Source: a virus. Taken from it: a stretch of 44,716 nt of DNA. Each line of letters starts with the position of its first letter. The stretch's first letter is position 1. The notes beneath the pieces were generated by a model that searched no databases, had not been told where the DNA came from, and saw only the letters and a list, made by a program, of their open reading frames with translations. The DNA is taken from positions 1-44,716 of the IMG/VR virus record IMGVR_UViG_3300005935_000028; one strand, given 5' to 3'. This document shows, in pieces, positions 1 to 4,961 of the stretch. Made by a program: the position numbers and the translations under genes.

Positions 1-69
1 TGCGATAATCTTGGGTAGAGGCACTGAATCATAATCAGTTGCAAGTAGGTTCGACTCCCACTATCGCAA
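1..69 (+). tRNA. tRNA with CAT anticodon (Met or Ile2)
   Basis: A 7-bp acceptor stem (1-7 with 62-68) closes an anticodon arm whose 7-nt loop ATCATAA reads CAT. The T-loop TTCGACT is present and the D-arm is short. No CCA is encoded. The sequence alone does not separate elongator Met from lysidine-type Ile. This is the first RNA of the block and starts at the window edge. Confidence 0.85.
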
Positions 70-77
70 CACAAATT

Positions 78-151
78 GGGCGAGCATGTACCAAGGCTGG
101 CGAGATTGCTTTGCAAGCAAACTGTGATGGGTTCGATTCCCATCTTGTCCA
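78..151 (+). tRNA. tRNA-Ala (TGC)
   Basis: The acceptor GGGCGAG pairs with CTTGTCC with two G-U pairs. The anticodon loop TTTGCAA gives TGC. The T-arm GATGGG-TTCGATT-CCCATC is canonical. The D-arm is unusual and closely resembles that of the tRNA-Trp at 2914. Confidence 0.85.
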
Positions 152-154
152 CAA

Positions 155-191
155 ATCAACTGGTTCGGTTTTAAAGCCTTACTGGATTGAT
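155..191 (+). other. weak closed-stem spacer element
   Basis: ATCAA (155-159) can pair with TTGAT (187-191), with a weak inner hairpin. It lies between tRNA-Ala and the next spacer element. No function is recognised. Confidence 0.25.
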
Positions 192-194
192 CTT

Positions 195-230
195 GGGAAG
201 TGAGATGACATATATTGTATTTTACTTCCC
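195..230 (+). other. closed-stem spacer element, 7-bp stem
   Basis: GGGAAGT (195-201) pairs perfectly with ACTTCCC (224-230) over an AT-rich interior. It ends 4 nt before tRNA-Cys. The 7-bp closing stem is acceptor-sized, but no anticodon or T-arm is visible, so it is not called a tRNA. Confidence 0.4.
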
Positions 231-234
231 CCAT

Positions 235-306
235 GACCTGTTGGCGAAGGAGAAACGCAGCTGTTTGCAAAACGGTTATGCACTGGTGCGATCCCAGTAC
301 AGGTCT
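235..306 (+). tRNA. tRNA-Cys (GCA)
   Basis: The acceptor GACCTGT pairs with ACAGGTC. The anticodon loop TTGCAAA gives GCA. The T-loop reads GTGCGAT rather than the usual TTCGAAT, so the fold is slightly atypical. Confidence 0.85.
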
Positions 307-311
307 CACAT

Positions 312-384
312 GTAAAGGTAGTCAAGTTGGTCACGACGGATGTCTGAAAAACATCAGATATTGGTTCGATTCCAATCCTTTGCA
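312..384 (+). tRNA. tRNA-Phe (GAA)
   Basis: The acceptor GTAAAGG pairs with CCTTTGC. The anticodon arm GATGT-CTGAAAA-ACATC reads GAA. The T-arm is canonical and the discriminator is A. Confidence 0.93.
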
Positions 385-389
385 CAAAC

Positions 390-461
390 TACGGAATAGT
401 GTAACGGCAACACGGAGGACTTTGACCCCTCAGATTCTAGGTTCAAATCCTAGTTCCGTAA
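390..461 (+). tRNA. tRNA-Gln (TTG)
   Basis: The acceptor TACGGAA pairs perfectly with TTCCGTA. The anticodon loop CTTTGAC gives TTG. A second Gln tRNA (CTG) lies at 2101, so both Gln codons are covered. Confidence 0.9.
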
Positions 462-467
462 CAAAAA

Positions 468-551
468 GCTGATGTAGTCTTCTAAAGAGGGAGAGCGGAC
501 TGTAAACCCGTAGCCTAATCGCCAACCTAGGAGCATTACCTAGAATCAGCA
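468..551 (+). tRNA. tRNA-Tyr (GTA), class II
   Basis: GCTGAT pairs with ATCAGC at the ends. The anticodon loop CTGTAAA gives GTA. A long variable arm follows, as expected for bacterial Tyr tRNA. The T-loop AGCATTA departs from consensus. Part of it (TGTAGTCTT and the GCGGACT..TAAA..CC block) recurs in the structured RNA at 5703. Confidence 0.85.
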
Positions 552-556
552 CACAT

Positions 557-641
557 GGAAGATTACACGCGTAATTGGCACCGCCTCTGTTTTGAAAACA
601 GCGACCGCAAGGTCTTGTAGGTTCAACTCCTACATCTTCCG
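557..641 (+). tRNA. tRNA-Ser (TGA), class II
   Basis: The acceptor GGAAGAT pairs with ATCTTCC. The anticodon loop TTTGAAA gives TGA. A long variable arm (GCGACCGCAAGGTC) supports Ser identity. Confidence 0.92.
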
Positions 642-670
642 CCCGTTTAAGTTCTTTGACAGTTAAATAT

Positions 671-742
671 AGCGGGTGGGAGGTAAGTATCTCGATAGGC
701 TCATAACCTGTCTTAACTGAGTGCGATTCTCAGATTCCGCTA
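671..742 (+). tRNA. tRNA with CAT anticodon (Met or Ile2)
   Basis: AGCGGG pairs with TCCGCT. The anticodon arm ATAGG-CTCATAA-CCTGT reads CAT and a GAG/CTC D-stem is present. The T-arm CTGAG-TGCGATT-CTCAG is followed by one extra nucleotide. The three G-C pairs of an initiator anticodon stem are absent, so it is probably not fMet. Confidence 0.8.
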
Positions 743-743
743 C

Positions 744-814
744 GGCCCTGTCGTCTAGAGGCAGGACAGATGTTTCTCAGACATCAGGCTAGGGTTCGAT
801 TCCCTACAGGGCTA
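744..814 (+). tRNA. tRNA-Glu (CTC)
   Basis: The acceptor GGCCCTG pairs with CAGGGCT. The anticodon arm GATGT-TTCTCAG-ACATC reads CTC. The T-arm TAGGG-TTCGATT-CCCTA is canonical. Confidence 0.9.
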
Positions 815-820
815 CTAAAA

Positions 821-894
821 GGCGATATAGTGTAAATGGCCAACACACTTCCCTTTCAAGGCAGAGACTATGGGTTCGATCCCCATTATCGTCA
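821..894 (+). tRNA. tRNA-Glu (TTC)
   Basis: The acceptor GGCGATA pairs with TATCGTC. The anticodon loop CTTTCAA gives TTC. With the preceding tRNA both Glu codons are covered. Confidence 0.9.
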
Positions 895-898
895 CCAA

Positions 899-980
899 GC
901 CAAATTGGTGGAATAGGTATACACGCGAGTTTTAGAAACTCGTGCCGTAAGGTATGTAGGTTCGAATCCTATATTTGGCA
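899..980 (+). tRNA. tRNA-Leu (TAG), class II
   Basis: The acceptor GCCAAAT pairs with ATTTGGC. The anticodon arm CGAGT-TTTAGAA-ACTCG reads TAG. The long variable arm and the D-arm are typical of bacterial Leu. It is the only canonical Leu tRNA in the window. Confidence 0.93.
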
Positions 981-984
981 CACA

Positions 985-1058
985 AGTAGTCTGAAAGAGT
1001 TTTTACTCTTGAAACCACGCGTAGGTTTGTAGCCTACAAGCTGGGAGACAGGCTACTA
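985..1058 (+). other. tRNA-sized closed-stem element, not a canonical tRNA
   Basis: AGTAGTC (985-991) pairs with GGCTACT (1051-1057) as an acceptor-like 7-bp stem with a following A. Inside are a hairpin AAGAG...CTCTT and a hairpin GTAGG-TTTGTAG-CCTAC whose loop could read TGT (Thr). The expected T-arm is missing, and GTAGCCT can instead pair with AGGCTAC. It ends 1 nt before the next tRNA. It may be a degenerate tRNA-Thr or a separate small RNA. Confidence 0.35.
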
Positions 1059-1059
1059 T

Positions 1060-1133
1060 GCTTCAGTAACCCAACTGGTAGAGGTAATCGGCTTAAAACC
1101 GACACAGTATAGGTTCGAATCCTATTTGAAGCA
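1060..1133 (+). tRNA. class I tRNA with TAA anticodon (Leu-type)
   Basis: The acceptor GCTTCAG pairs with TTGAAGC, the D-arm is ACC/GGT, and the anticodon loop CTTAAAA gives TAA. The variable loop is only 5 nt (ACAGT) and the T-arm is canonical. Bacterial Leu tRNAs normally have a long variable arm, so charging identity is uncertain. The discriminator A is compatible with Leu. Confidence 0.85.
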
Positions 1134-1136
1134 CAC

Positions 1137-1181
1137 GGGCATGGGGAATCTGAGGAACTCCGAAGAATCCCGAACGTGCCC
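1137..1181 (+). other. closed-stem spacer element, 45 nt
   Basis: GGGCATG (1137-1143) pairs with CGTGCCC (1175-1181). An inner GGGA/TCCC stem and a GAG/CTC mini-hairpin follow. It lies between the two class I Leu-anticodon tRNAs. It is too short to be a tRNA. Confidence 0.4.
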
Positions 1182-1186
1182 CGTTT

Positions 1187-1260
1187 GCTACTTTACCCCA
1201 ACTGGTAGAGGGATCGGATTCAAAACCCGAGTAGTGAAAGTTCGAATCTTTCAAGTAGCA
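1187..1260 (+). tRNA. class I tRNA with CAA anticodon (Leu-type)
   Basis: The acceptor GCTACTT pairs perfectly with AAGTAGC. The D-arm is nearly identical to that of the tRNA at 1060. The anticodon loop TTCAAAA gives CAA and the variable loop is only 5 nt (GTAGT). It looks like a sister of the TAA tRNA, covering TTG, and likewise lacks the class II arm expected of Leu. Confidence 0.85.
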
Positions 1261-1264
1261 CCAT

Positions 1265-1295
1265 GCTGAAGTATTACATCCGTGTTATACTCAGC
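1265..1295 (+). other. spacer hairpin
   Basis: GCTGA-A-GTAT pairs with ATAC-TCAGC (nine pairs with one bulge) around a 12-nt loop. It ends 3 nt before tRNA-Ile(GAT). Confidence 0.4.
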
Positions 1296-1298
1296 TAC

Positions 1299-1370
1299 AG
1301 ATGAGTAGCCAAGCGGTAAGGTACCTCTCTGATACAGAGGAGATCATTGGTTCGAATCCAATCTCATCTA
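1299..1370 (+). tRNA. tRNA-Ile (GAT)
   Basis: The acceptor AGATGAG pairs with CTCATCT. The anticodon arm CCTCT-CTGATAC-AGAGG reads GAT. The T-arm is canonical. Confidence 0.93.
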
Positions 1371-1376
1371 CACAGT

Positions 1377-1424
1377 CCCTACCTCGAAAGAGCGTCTGTT
1401 CACTCGTAAGGGTTTCAAGAGGGG
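1377..1424 (+). other. spacer hairpin with long interior
   Basis: CCTCGAAA (1382-1389) pairs with TTTC-AA-GAGG (1413-1422) with a small bulge, extended by flanking C-G pairs. No RNA family is recognised. Confidence 0.35.
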
Positions 1425-1430
1425 AATTAA

Positions 1431-1468
1431 CGGCGTAAATCTAAGTCGTAAGATATGGTTTATAGCCG
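1431..1468 (+). other. weak stem before the tmRNA
   Basis: CGGC (1431-1434) pairs with GCCG (1465-1468), with partial complementarity inside. It ends 5 nt before the tmRNA 5' end. It could be precursor structure of the tmRNA. Confidence 0.25.
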
Positions 1469-1473
1469 CATAT

Positions 1474-1789
1474 GGGCTTGTATAGTTTCGACAGATTACA
1501 AGTTTAATATCTGCATGTCGATTGACACATCGTTAAAGGTCCAAAGACATAATTGCAAAAACAATTAGGGGTTTCCTCGCCCAACTTAAAGAGGACGTGA
1601 AAGAAACAATCGTTTCGTTTGTGGGCATGTTTTTTTCACCAACCAACGCAAACTACGCTTTTGCTATTTGAGCTTAAAATCAAAAACGCTGATGAGGGTG
1701 TCATATACCTTACGCATCCATTAGGATACTAAACATGTAGATGATGTTAAATTAATAGTCTGGACGTGGTTTCAATACCACCAAGTCCA
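1474..1789 (+). ncRNA. ssrA: transfer-messenger RNA (tmRNA)
   Basis: tmRNA frees stalled ribosomes and tags the incomplete protein. The 5' end GGGCTTG pairs with the 3' end CAAGTCC (1782-1788) as the tRNA-like acceptor. The 5' segment GTATAGTTTCGACAG matches the conserved tmRNA start, and a T-arm GTGG-TTTCAAT-ACCAC precedes the 3' end. A tag frame ends at TGA (1669-1671); its last codons read ANYAFAI, starting with GCA at 1648. The real resume codon may lie further upstream. The 3' CCA is not encoded. About 316 nt, a normal one-piece length. Confidence 0.92.
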
Positions 1790-1793
1790 CAAT

Positions 1794-1868
1794 AGGCGAT
1801 TAACTCAGCCTGGTCAGAGTGGCGGTGTTACATACCGTTCGTCGGGGGTTCAAATCCCTCATCGCCTA
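1794..1868 (+). tRNA. tRNA-Val (TAC)
   Basis: The acceptor AGGCGAT pairs with ATCGCCT. The anticodon loop GTTACAT reads TAC, with an unusual G at position 32. The T-arm is present. Confidence 0.88.
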
Positions 1869-1872
1869 CAAT

Positions 1873-1944
1873 TGGGGATTAGCTCAATGGCTGAGCAACT
1901 CTCTTATACAGAGTAGGTTATAGGTTCGAATCCTATCTCCCCAA
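1873..1944 (+). tRNA. tRNA-Ile (TAT)
   Basis: The acceptor TGGGGAT pairs with CTCCCCA apart from the last position. The anticodon arm ACTCT-CTTATAC-AGAGT reads TAT. A direct TAT tRNA for ATA codons is uncommon in bacteria, which usually use a modified CAT tRNA. Confidence 0.9.
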
Positions 1945-1950
1945 CAAAAT

Positions 1951-2023
1951 ACTCTCGTAGCGTAGGGGACAACGCACCTGATTCCTAATCAGGCATACAT
2001 AGGTTCGATTCCTATCGAGAGTA
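1951..2023 (+). tRNA. tRNA-Arg (CCT)
   Basis: The acceptor ACTCTCG pairs perfectly with CGAGAGT. The anticodon arm CCTGA-TTCCTAA-TCAGG reads CCT. Confidence 0.93.
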
Positions 2024-2027
2024 CAAA

Positions 2028-2099
2028 GCCTCTGTAGTTCAACGGACAGAATTGCGACCTTCTAAGTCGCGGATCAAAGTTCGATTCTTTGTGGAGGCA
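2028..2099 (+). tRNA. tRNA-Arg (TCT)
   Basis: The acceptor GCCTCTG pairs with TGGAGGC. The anticodon arm GCGAC-CTTCTAA-GTCGC reads TCT. AGA is the Arg codon expected to be common in this AT-rich genome. Confidence 0.93.
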
Positions 2100-2100
2100 C

Positions 2101-2173
2101 TGCCAAGTAGTGTAATCGGCAACACGTGTGGTTCTGAGCCACAAGATTGTAGGTTCGAGACCTACCTTGGTAA
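2101..2173 (+). tRNA. tRNA-Gln (CTG)
   Basis: The acceptor TGCCAAG pairs with CTTGGTA. The anticodon arm GTGG-TTCTGAG-CCAC reads CTG. RNase P RNA begins 2 nt downstream. Confidence 0.9.
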
Positions 2174-2174
2174 C

Positions 2175-2444
2175 ATCAGAAAGCGAGATGACGCTTGAAA
2201 AAGAGGAAAGTCCAGACTGCATGGAACAGACTGCTTAGGTTAAATCCTAAGACGGGTAAAACCGCTGATTAGAGCTACAGAGACGAGCACGCCGCCTTCT
2301 ACTAGAAGGTCGCATGGTGAAACGAGCAATCTCCGTCGCAGCAACTTCCGAATTGACCGTTTGAGGATGTTCCACCAAGGTCTAAAGTTCGAAGGCATAG
2401 ACAGATGTCATCATAAAACAGAATCTGGCTTATTACTTTCTGAT
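2175..2444 (+). ncRNA. rnpB: RNase P RNA, type A-like
   Basis: RNase P RNA is the catalytic subunit that removes 5' leaders from pre-tRNAs. Helix P1 is closed by ATCAGAAAG (2175-2183) with CTTTCTGAT (2436-2444). The conserved P4 strands are both present: GAGGAAAGTCC near 2212 and ACAGAATCTGGCTTA near 2418. The ACAGAGACGAGC..CGCC block and the GGTGAAACGAGC block match other conserved regions. At 270 nt it is compact. It lies inside the tRNA array, between tRNA-Gln and tRNA-Lys. No RNase P protein gene is seen in the window. Confidence 0.9.
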
Positions 2445-2447
2445 AAC

Positions 2448-2522
2448 GGGTGCATAGCTCAGTTGGTCAAGAGCGTCTGCCTTTTAAGCAGAATGTCGGG
2501 GGTTCAAGTCCCTCTGCACTCA
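2448..2522 (+). tRNA. tRNA-Lys (TTT)
   Basis: The acceptor GGGTGCA pairs with TGCACTC. The anticodon arm TCTGC-CTTTTAA-GCAGA reads TTT. It starts 3 nt after RNase P RNA. Confidence 0.94.
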
Positions 2523-2528
2523 CAGAAT

Positions 2529-2601
2529 GGGTCATTAGCTCAGTTGGTAGAGCACCTCGCTCTTAACGAGGTTGTCGTAGGTTCGAGACCTATATGACTC
2601 A
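2529..2601 (+). tRNA. tRNA-Lys (CTT)
   Basis: The acceptor GGGTCAT pairs perfectly with ATGACTC. The anticodon arm CCTCG-CTCTTAA-CGAGG reads CTT. Confidence 0.94.
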
Positions 2602-2605
2602 CAAA

Positions 2606-2679
2606 GCTCCTATAGCTCAATGGACAAGAGCGTCGGTCTTCGAAACCGCAGGTTGCAAGTTCGAATCTTGCTAGGAGTA
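2606..2679 (+). tRNA. tRNA-Arg (TCG)
   Basis: The acceptor GCTCCTA pairs with TAGGAGT. The anticodon loop CTTCGAA reads TCG. Confidence 0.92.
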
Positions 2680-2698
2680 CTAAAATAAAGTAAGATAG

Positions 2699-2741
2699 AT
2701 GTGCTACTTTAAACACCCCAATAGGTTGGGGCGTAGCATAT
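2699..2741 (+). other. strong closed-stem spacer element
   Basis: GTGCTAC (2701-2707) pairs with GTAGCAT (2733-2739). An inner CCCCAA-TAGG-TTGGGG hairpin (2716-2731) is perfect. No U-run follows, so a terminator is unlikely. Function unknown. Confidence 0.45.
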
Positions 2742-2763
2742 AATTAAGAGCTTATAGTCGCTC

Positions 2764-2817
2764 GGCGGAACCAGACATGAGCTGTCAAACCTATCGTAAC
2801 TTATGTAAACTTCCGCC
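2764..2817 (+). other. closed-stem spacer element, 54 nt
   Basis: GGCGGAA (2764-2770) pairs perfectly with TTCCGCC (2811-2817). An inner GACA-TGAGC-TGTC hairpin follows. The closing stem is acceptor-sized with an A after it, but the body is 20 nt too short for a tRNA. Confidence 0.45.
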
Positions 2818-2825
2818 ATTGACTA

Positions 2826-2907
2826 GGAAGGTTGCCAGAGTGGTAATGGAGCGGCTTGCTAAGCCGTAACGGGCAACCGTTCATAGGTTCGAATCCTATA
2901 CCTTCCG
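2826..2907 (+). tRNA. tRNA-Ser (GCT), class II
   Basis: The acceptor GGAAGGT pairs with ACCTTCC. The anticodon loop TTGCTAA reads GCT. A long variable arm (ACGGGCAACCGT) and discriminator G fit Ser. Confidence 0.93.
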
Positions 2908-2913
2908 CAAAAT

Positions 2914-2986
2914 AAGAGCGAATGTTCCAAGGCTGGCGATGGGGACTCCAAATCCCCGTGGGTAAGTTCGATTCTTACCGTTCTTG
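2914..2986 (+). tRNA. tRNA-Trp (CCA)
   Basis: AAGAGCG pairs with CGTTCTT. The anticodon arm GGGGA-CTCCAAA-TCCCC reads CCA, and discriminator G fits Trp. A CCA rather than TCA anticodon agrees with TGA being used as a stop here. Confidence 0.92.
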
Positions 2987-3013
2987 CAAAGACAACAACA
3001 GTAATAGCTAAAA

Positions 3014-3088
3014 CAGGGTGTAGCGTAGTCTGGCCAACGCGCGTCGTTTGGGACGATGAGATCACTGGTTCAAATCCAGTCATCCTGA
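3014..3088 (+). tRNA. tRNA-Pro (TGG)
   Basis: CAGGGTG pairs with CATCCTG. The anticodon arm CGTCG-TTTGGGA-CGATG reads TGG. It is the last RNA of the block; the first protein gene starts 3 nt later. Confidence 0.9.
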
Positions 3089-3091
3089 CAC

Positions 3092-3463
3092 ATGAAATTT
3101 TTTAATACAGACGAAAACGGTTATCGCACTTTTATAGAGTGGGAAAAAGGATACGTTAAACTATCTAACGACTGGTCACAGTTTGCTCATCAACGAGGAT
3201 ATAACTGGCTTGACTTTAAGCTTATTCAGTTTGAAGTAGAGCTAGATCGTATGTGTGGAGAACACTTTTCGATAAGATTGTCTTTTCTCGGATTTGGTAT
3301 GTATATCCAGCAATATATAAGACAAAACGAAAAAGGCAGAGCTATGATGAAAGAAATAGATAAAATAGAAACGATAGAAGAAAACCATCAAACCCAAATC
3401 AATAAGTTAAAAACGAAAATTAGGGGACTAAGAAGTGAAAACCGAAAACTCAAACAAACCTGA
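3092..3463 (+). CDS. hypothetical protein with C-terminal coiled coil
   Basis: A 123-residue protein that I do not recognise. The N-terminal two thirds is rich in Trp, Tyr and Phe and looks globular. From about residue 85 it is charged and heptad-like (KEIDKIETIEENHQTQINKL), which suggests a coiled coil. The start codon lies 3 nt after tRNA-Pro without a visible Shine-Dalgarno site, so the start is uncertain; translation could be coupled to processing of the tRNA transcript. The 3' end overlaps the next gene by 29 bp. Confidence 0.6.
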   Translation: MKFFNTDENGYRTFIEWEKGYVKLSNDWSQFAHQRGYNWLDFKLIQFEVELDRMCGEHFSIRLSFLGFGMYIQQYIRQNEKGRAMMKEIDKIETIEENHQTQINKLKTKIRGLRSENRKLKQT

Positions 3464-3737
3464 AGACATCCGCAGTTTAGCTGCGGATTTAATTTATGGT
3501 CGAAATATCAAAACCCCAGAAGGTGCTATTGTAGCGTTAACAAAGCAAGCTGAGAAAGATGTTCTATGGGCGATAAAGCAATTTGAGGATGAGTTATTCG
3601 TCAATAGAATCTCCAAGATGGATCCCGAAAAGGAAGAATCCATTAAACGTAGCGTCATCTTAGACGCTGTTTTATTTTCCCTCAGACATGTAAAAGAAAA
3701 AGTTAAAGAAAAGTATAAAATTGAAATAAATTCATGA
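3435..3737 (+). CDS. hypothetical protein, 100 aa
   Basis: An acidic and lysine-rich helical protein with a GTG start. It overlaps the upstream gene by 29 bp and the downstream gene by 4 bp (ATGA), so it is probably translationally coupled. Family not recognised. The alternating charge and lack of Cys or membrane segments suggest a small soluble helical protein. An AGGGG about 8 nt before the GTG supports the start. Confidence 0.6.
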   Translation: MKTENSNKPEDIRSLAADLIYGRNIKTPEGAIVALTKQAEKDVLWAIKQFEDELFVNRISKMDPEKEESIKRSVILDAVLFSLRHVKEKVKEKYKIEINS

Positions 3738-3931
3738 GAATCTCTGTAAGAAAATTTCAACGACACGCTTCAGAATACTTAGATAAGTTACCTATAGTAT
3801 TAACGAGGTACAATAAACCAGTGGCGAAAATCACTCATATGTTTGGCTCCAAAAGAAAAAAGCCTAACGGAGAAAAAAAGACCTGTAAGCATGGATTTGC
3901 TACGGGTCTCTGTAAATTTGGGTGTAAATAG
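3734..3931 (+). CDS. Phd/YefM-like antitoxin domain with C-terminal Cys/His knuckle
   Basis: A 65-residue protein. Residues 1-33 resemble the N-terminal half of Phd/YefM antitoxins (ISVRKFQRHASEYLDKL, then VLTRYNKPVAKI), a fold that dimerises and binds operator DNA. The C-terminus carries CKHGFATGLCKFGC, a CxHGxxxGxCxxGC knuckle that the adjacent 4004-4183 protein shares exactly. No toxin gene of a familiar family lies next to it, so it may act as an autonomous DNA-binding protein. It overlaps the previous gene by an ATGA junction. Confidence 0.6.
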   Translation: MRISVRKFQRHASEYLDKLPIVLTRYNKPVAKITHMFGSKRKKPNGEKKTCKHGFATGLCKFGCK

Positions 3932-3960
3932 ACCTTGATGACCCATAATACATAAAACTG

Positions 3961-3989
3961 TTTACTTTGGGTCAACTGTGTTGTATAAT
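3961..3989 (+). promoter_or_regulatory. sigma-70-type promoter
   Basis: TTTACT (3961-3966), 17-bp spacer, TATAAT (3984-3989). The predicted start of transcription is about 7-8 nt before the ATG at 4004, giving a very short leader. A TGACCC...GGGTCA inverted repeat flanks the -35 region and could be an operator. Confidence 0.6.
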
Positions 3990-4003
3990 AAGATTATATA
4001 AAT

Positions 4004-4183
4004 ATGCTGAGATGTTCTTATTGTAAAAAACCTCTAGATCGACATGTTTTTTGTGGTGCCTCATGTAAAACGATGTATCATCGTAAAAGAAAAAATAAGG
4101 CTTCAAAATTCTTAAAGGAATCTGCTAACTCTGGTTTGTGTACTCATGGTAATAAAAAAGGGGAGTGTATTCATGGTTGCTAA
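4004..4183 (+). CDS. small zinc-ribbon protein, 59 aa
   Basis: A 59-residue protein beginning MLRCSYCKKPL. Cys-pair motifs CxxC (residues 4-7) and CxxxC (17-21) suggest a zinc ribbon. A central KNKASKFLKESANSG segment matches the KAxxFLxEA motif seen in three other proteins of the window. The C-terminus CTHGNKKGECIHGC is the CxHGxxxGxCxxGC knuckle shared with the neighbour at 3734. It stands directly after a strong promoter. The last 11 bp overlap the next gene. Confidence 0.65.
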   Translation: MLRCSYCKKPLDRHVFCGASCKTMYHRKRKNKASKFLKESANSGLCTHGNKKGECIHGC

Positions 4184-4475
4184 TTTTACACCAGATAATG
4201 AAATTTCAGAAGACTCTCTAAATTTAGCATCTGGACTGAGAACATATCCTGATGCTGTTAATATCAAAGGTCGTACTCATAGATGGTCTATATATAATGA
4301 ACAGCCTAGGGGTATGATACTAGATCAAAAGACTGGTCAATTAAGAGATATGACTAAAACAGAAAAAGCAGAAAGATTCTTAGATGAGGCAGTTAACGGT
4401 GAATATTTTTCTGGTCCAACTCTGTCTGGAATGAATTTAAACCCAAACGCTAATATTATAACAACATCATCATAA
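4173..4475 (+). CDS. hypothetical protein with KAxxFLxEA motif
   Basis: A 100-residue protein. I chose the ATG at 4173 rather than 4146 because GGGGAG lies 7 nt before it. Nothing in the N-terminal 55 residues is recognised. Residues about 64-76 (KAERFLDEAVNGEYF) carry the FLxEA motif repeated in the proteins at 4004, 4477 and 12674. The C-terminal 30 residues look disordered, rich in Ser, Asn and Gly. It is the second gene of the operon that starts at 3961. Confidence 0.6.
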   Translation: MVANFTPDNEISEDSLNLASGLRTYPDAVNIKGRTHRWSIYNEQPRGMILDQKTGQLRDMTKTEKAERFLDEAVNGEYFSGPTLSGMNLNPNANIITTSS

Positions 4476-4476
4476 T

Positions 4477-4959
4477 ATGGCATACACCCCACAAAAATCT
4501 ATTCATATGTCAGACGCAGAAAAACCTACTCAAAGTAAGCCAACTATTCGTCAGAAAACAATGGGTGGATATGTAGTTGTTCATGATGGTTTTAGAATTG
4601 ACATACCCCAACAAAAGTTTTCTTCTATCACAAAATTCCTACATGAGTTTAATATATCATCTAAGGGGAGTTCTCATCTTTTCGCTTATTGGCTTGGATA
4701 TTTAATGTCTAGGGTCAAACCTACTTATAAAAGAGCTAGATGTCGTTGGTGTGATAAGTATATTAAGAAAGAAGATTCTTACCAACGCAAACCCGATCAA
4801 TACACGCCTTCTCCTTTTCATAAAAAGTGTCACGAAATTGTTCGCAAGAAAGAAGGGGCAAAAAGATTTATTAACGAAGCCGCTAAGGATAAGGAACCAT
4901 CTGATCGAGATATTTTCAAAACATTAGGAGGATTATCAGGTACCAATACGGCTCCATAA
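4477..4959 (+). CDS. hypothetical zinc-binding protein with KAxxFLxEA-like motif
   Basis: A 160-residue protein. Residues about 88-123 contain CRWCDKY... and HKKCH, a likely CxxC/HxxC zinc site. Downstream, GAKRFINEAAKDK repeats the FLxEA motif found in its neighbours. The N-terminal part (GYVVVHDGFRIDI) looks like a small beta domain. It starts 1 nt after the previous stop (TAATATG), typical of this genome. No family is assigned. Confidence 0.6.
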   Translation: MAYTPQKSIHMSDAEKPTQSKPTIRQKTMGGYVVVHDGFRIDIPQQKFSSITKFLHEFNISSKGSSHLFAYWLGYLMSRVKPTYKRARCRWCDKYIKKEDSYQRKPDQYTPSPFHKKCHEIVRKKEGAKRFINEAAKDKEPSDRDIFKTLGGLSGTNTAP

Positions 4960-4961
4960 TT

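Noticed and set aside
61-597. Open frames across the tRNA block on both strands (for example 61-309 and 215-472)
   Set aside because: They run through tRNA sequences and their translations have no protein character.
985-1181. Hammerhead-like ribozymes (CTGA...GAAA at 990-1013 and CTGAGGA at 1150)
   Set aside because: The CUGANGA core and GAAA are not both intact and the three-stem fold is missing.
2361-2597. Open frame on the plus strand across the RNase P RNA end and two Lys tRNAs
   Set aside because: It is a shadow frame through three RNA genes.
3734-3931. Toxin-antitoxin module
   Set aside because: Only the antitoxin-like half is recognisable; neither neighbour resembles a RelE, Doc or PIN toxin.
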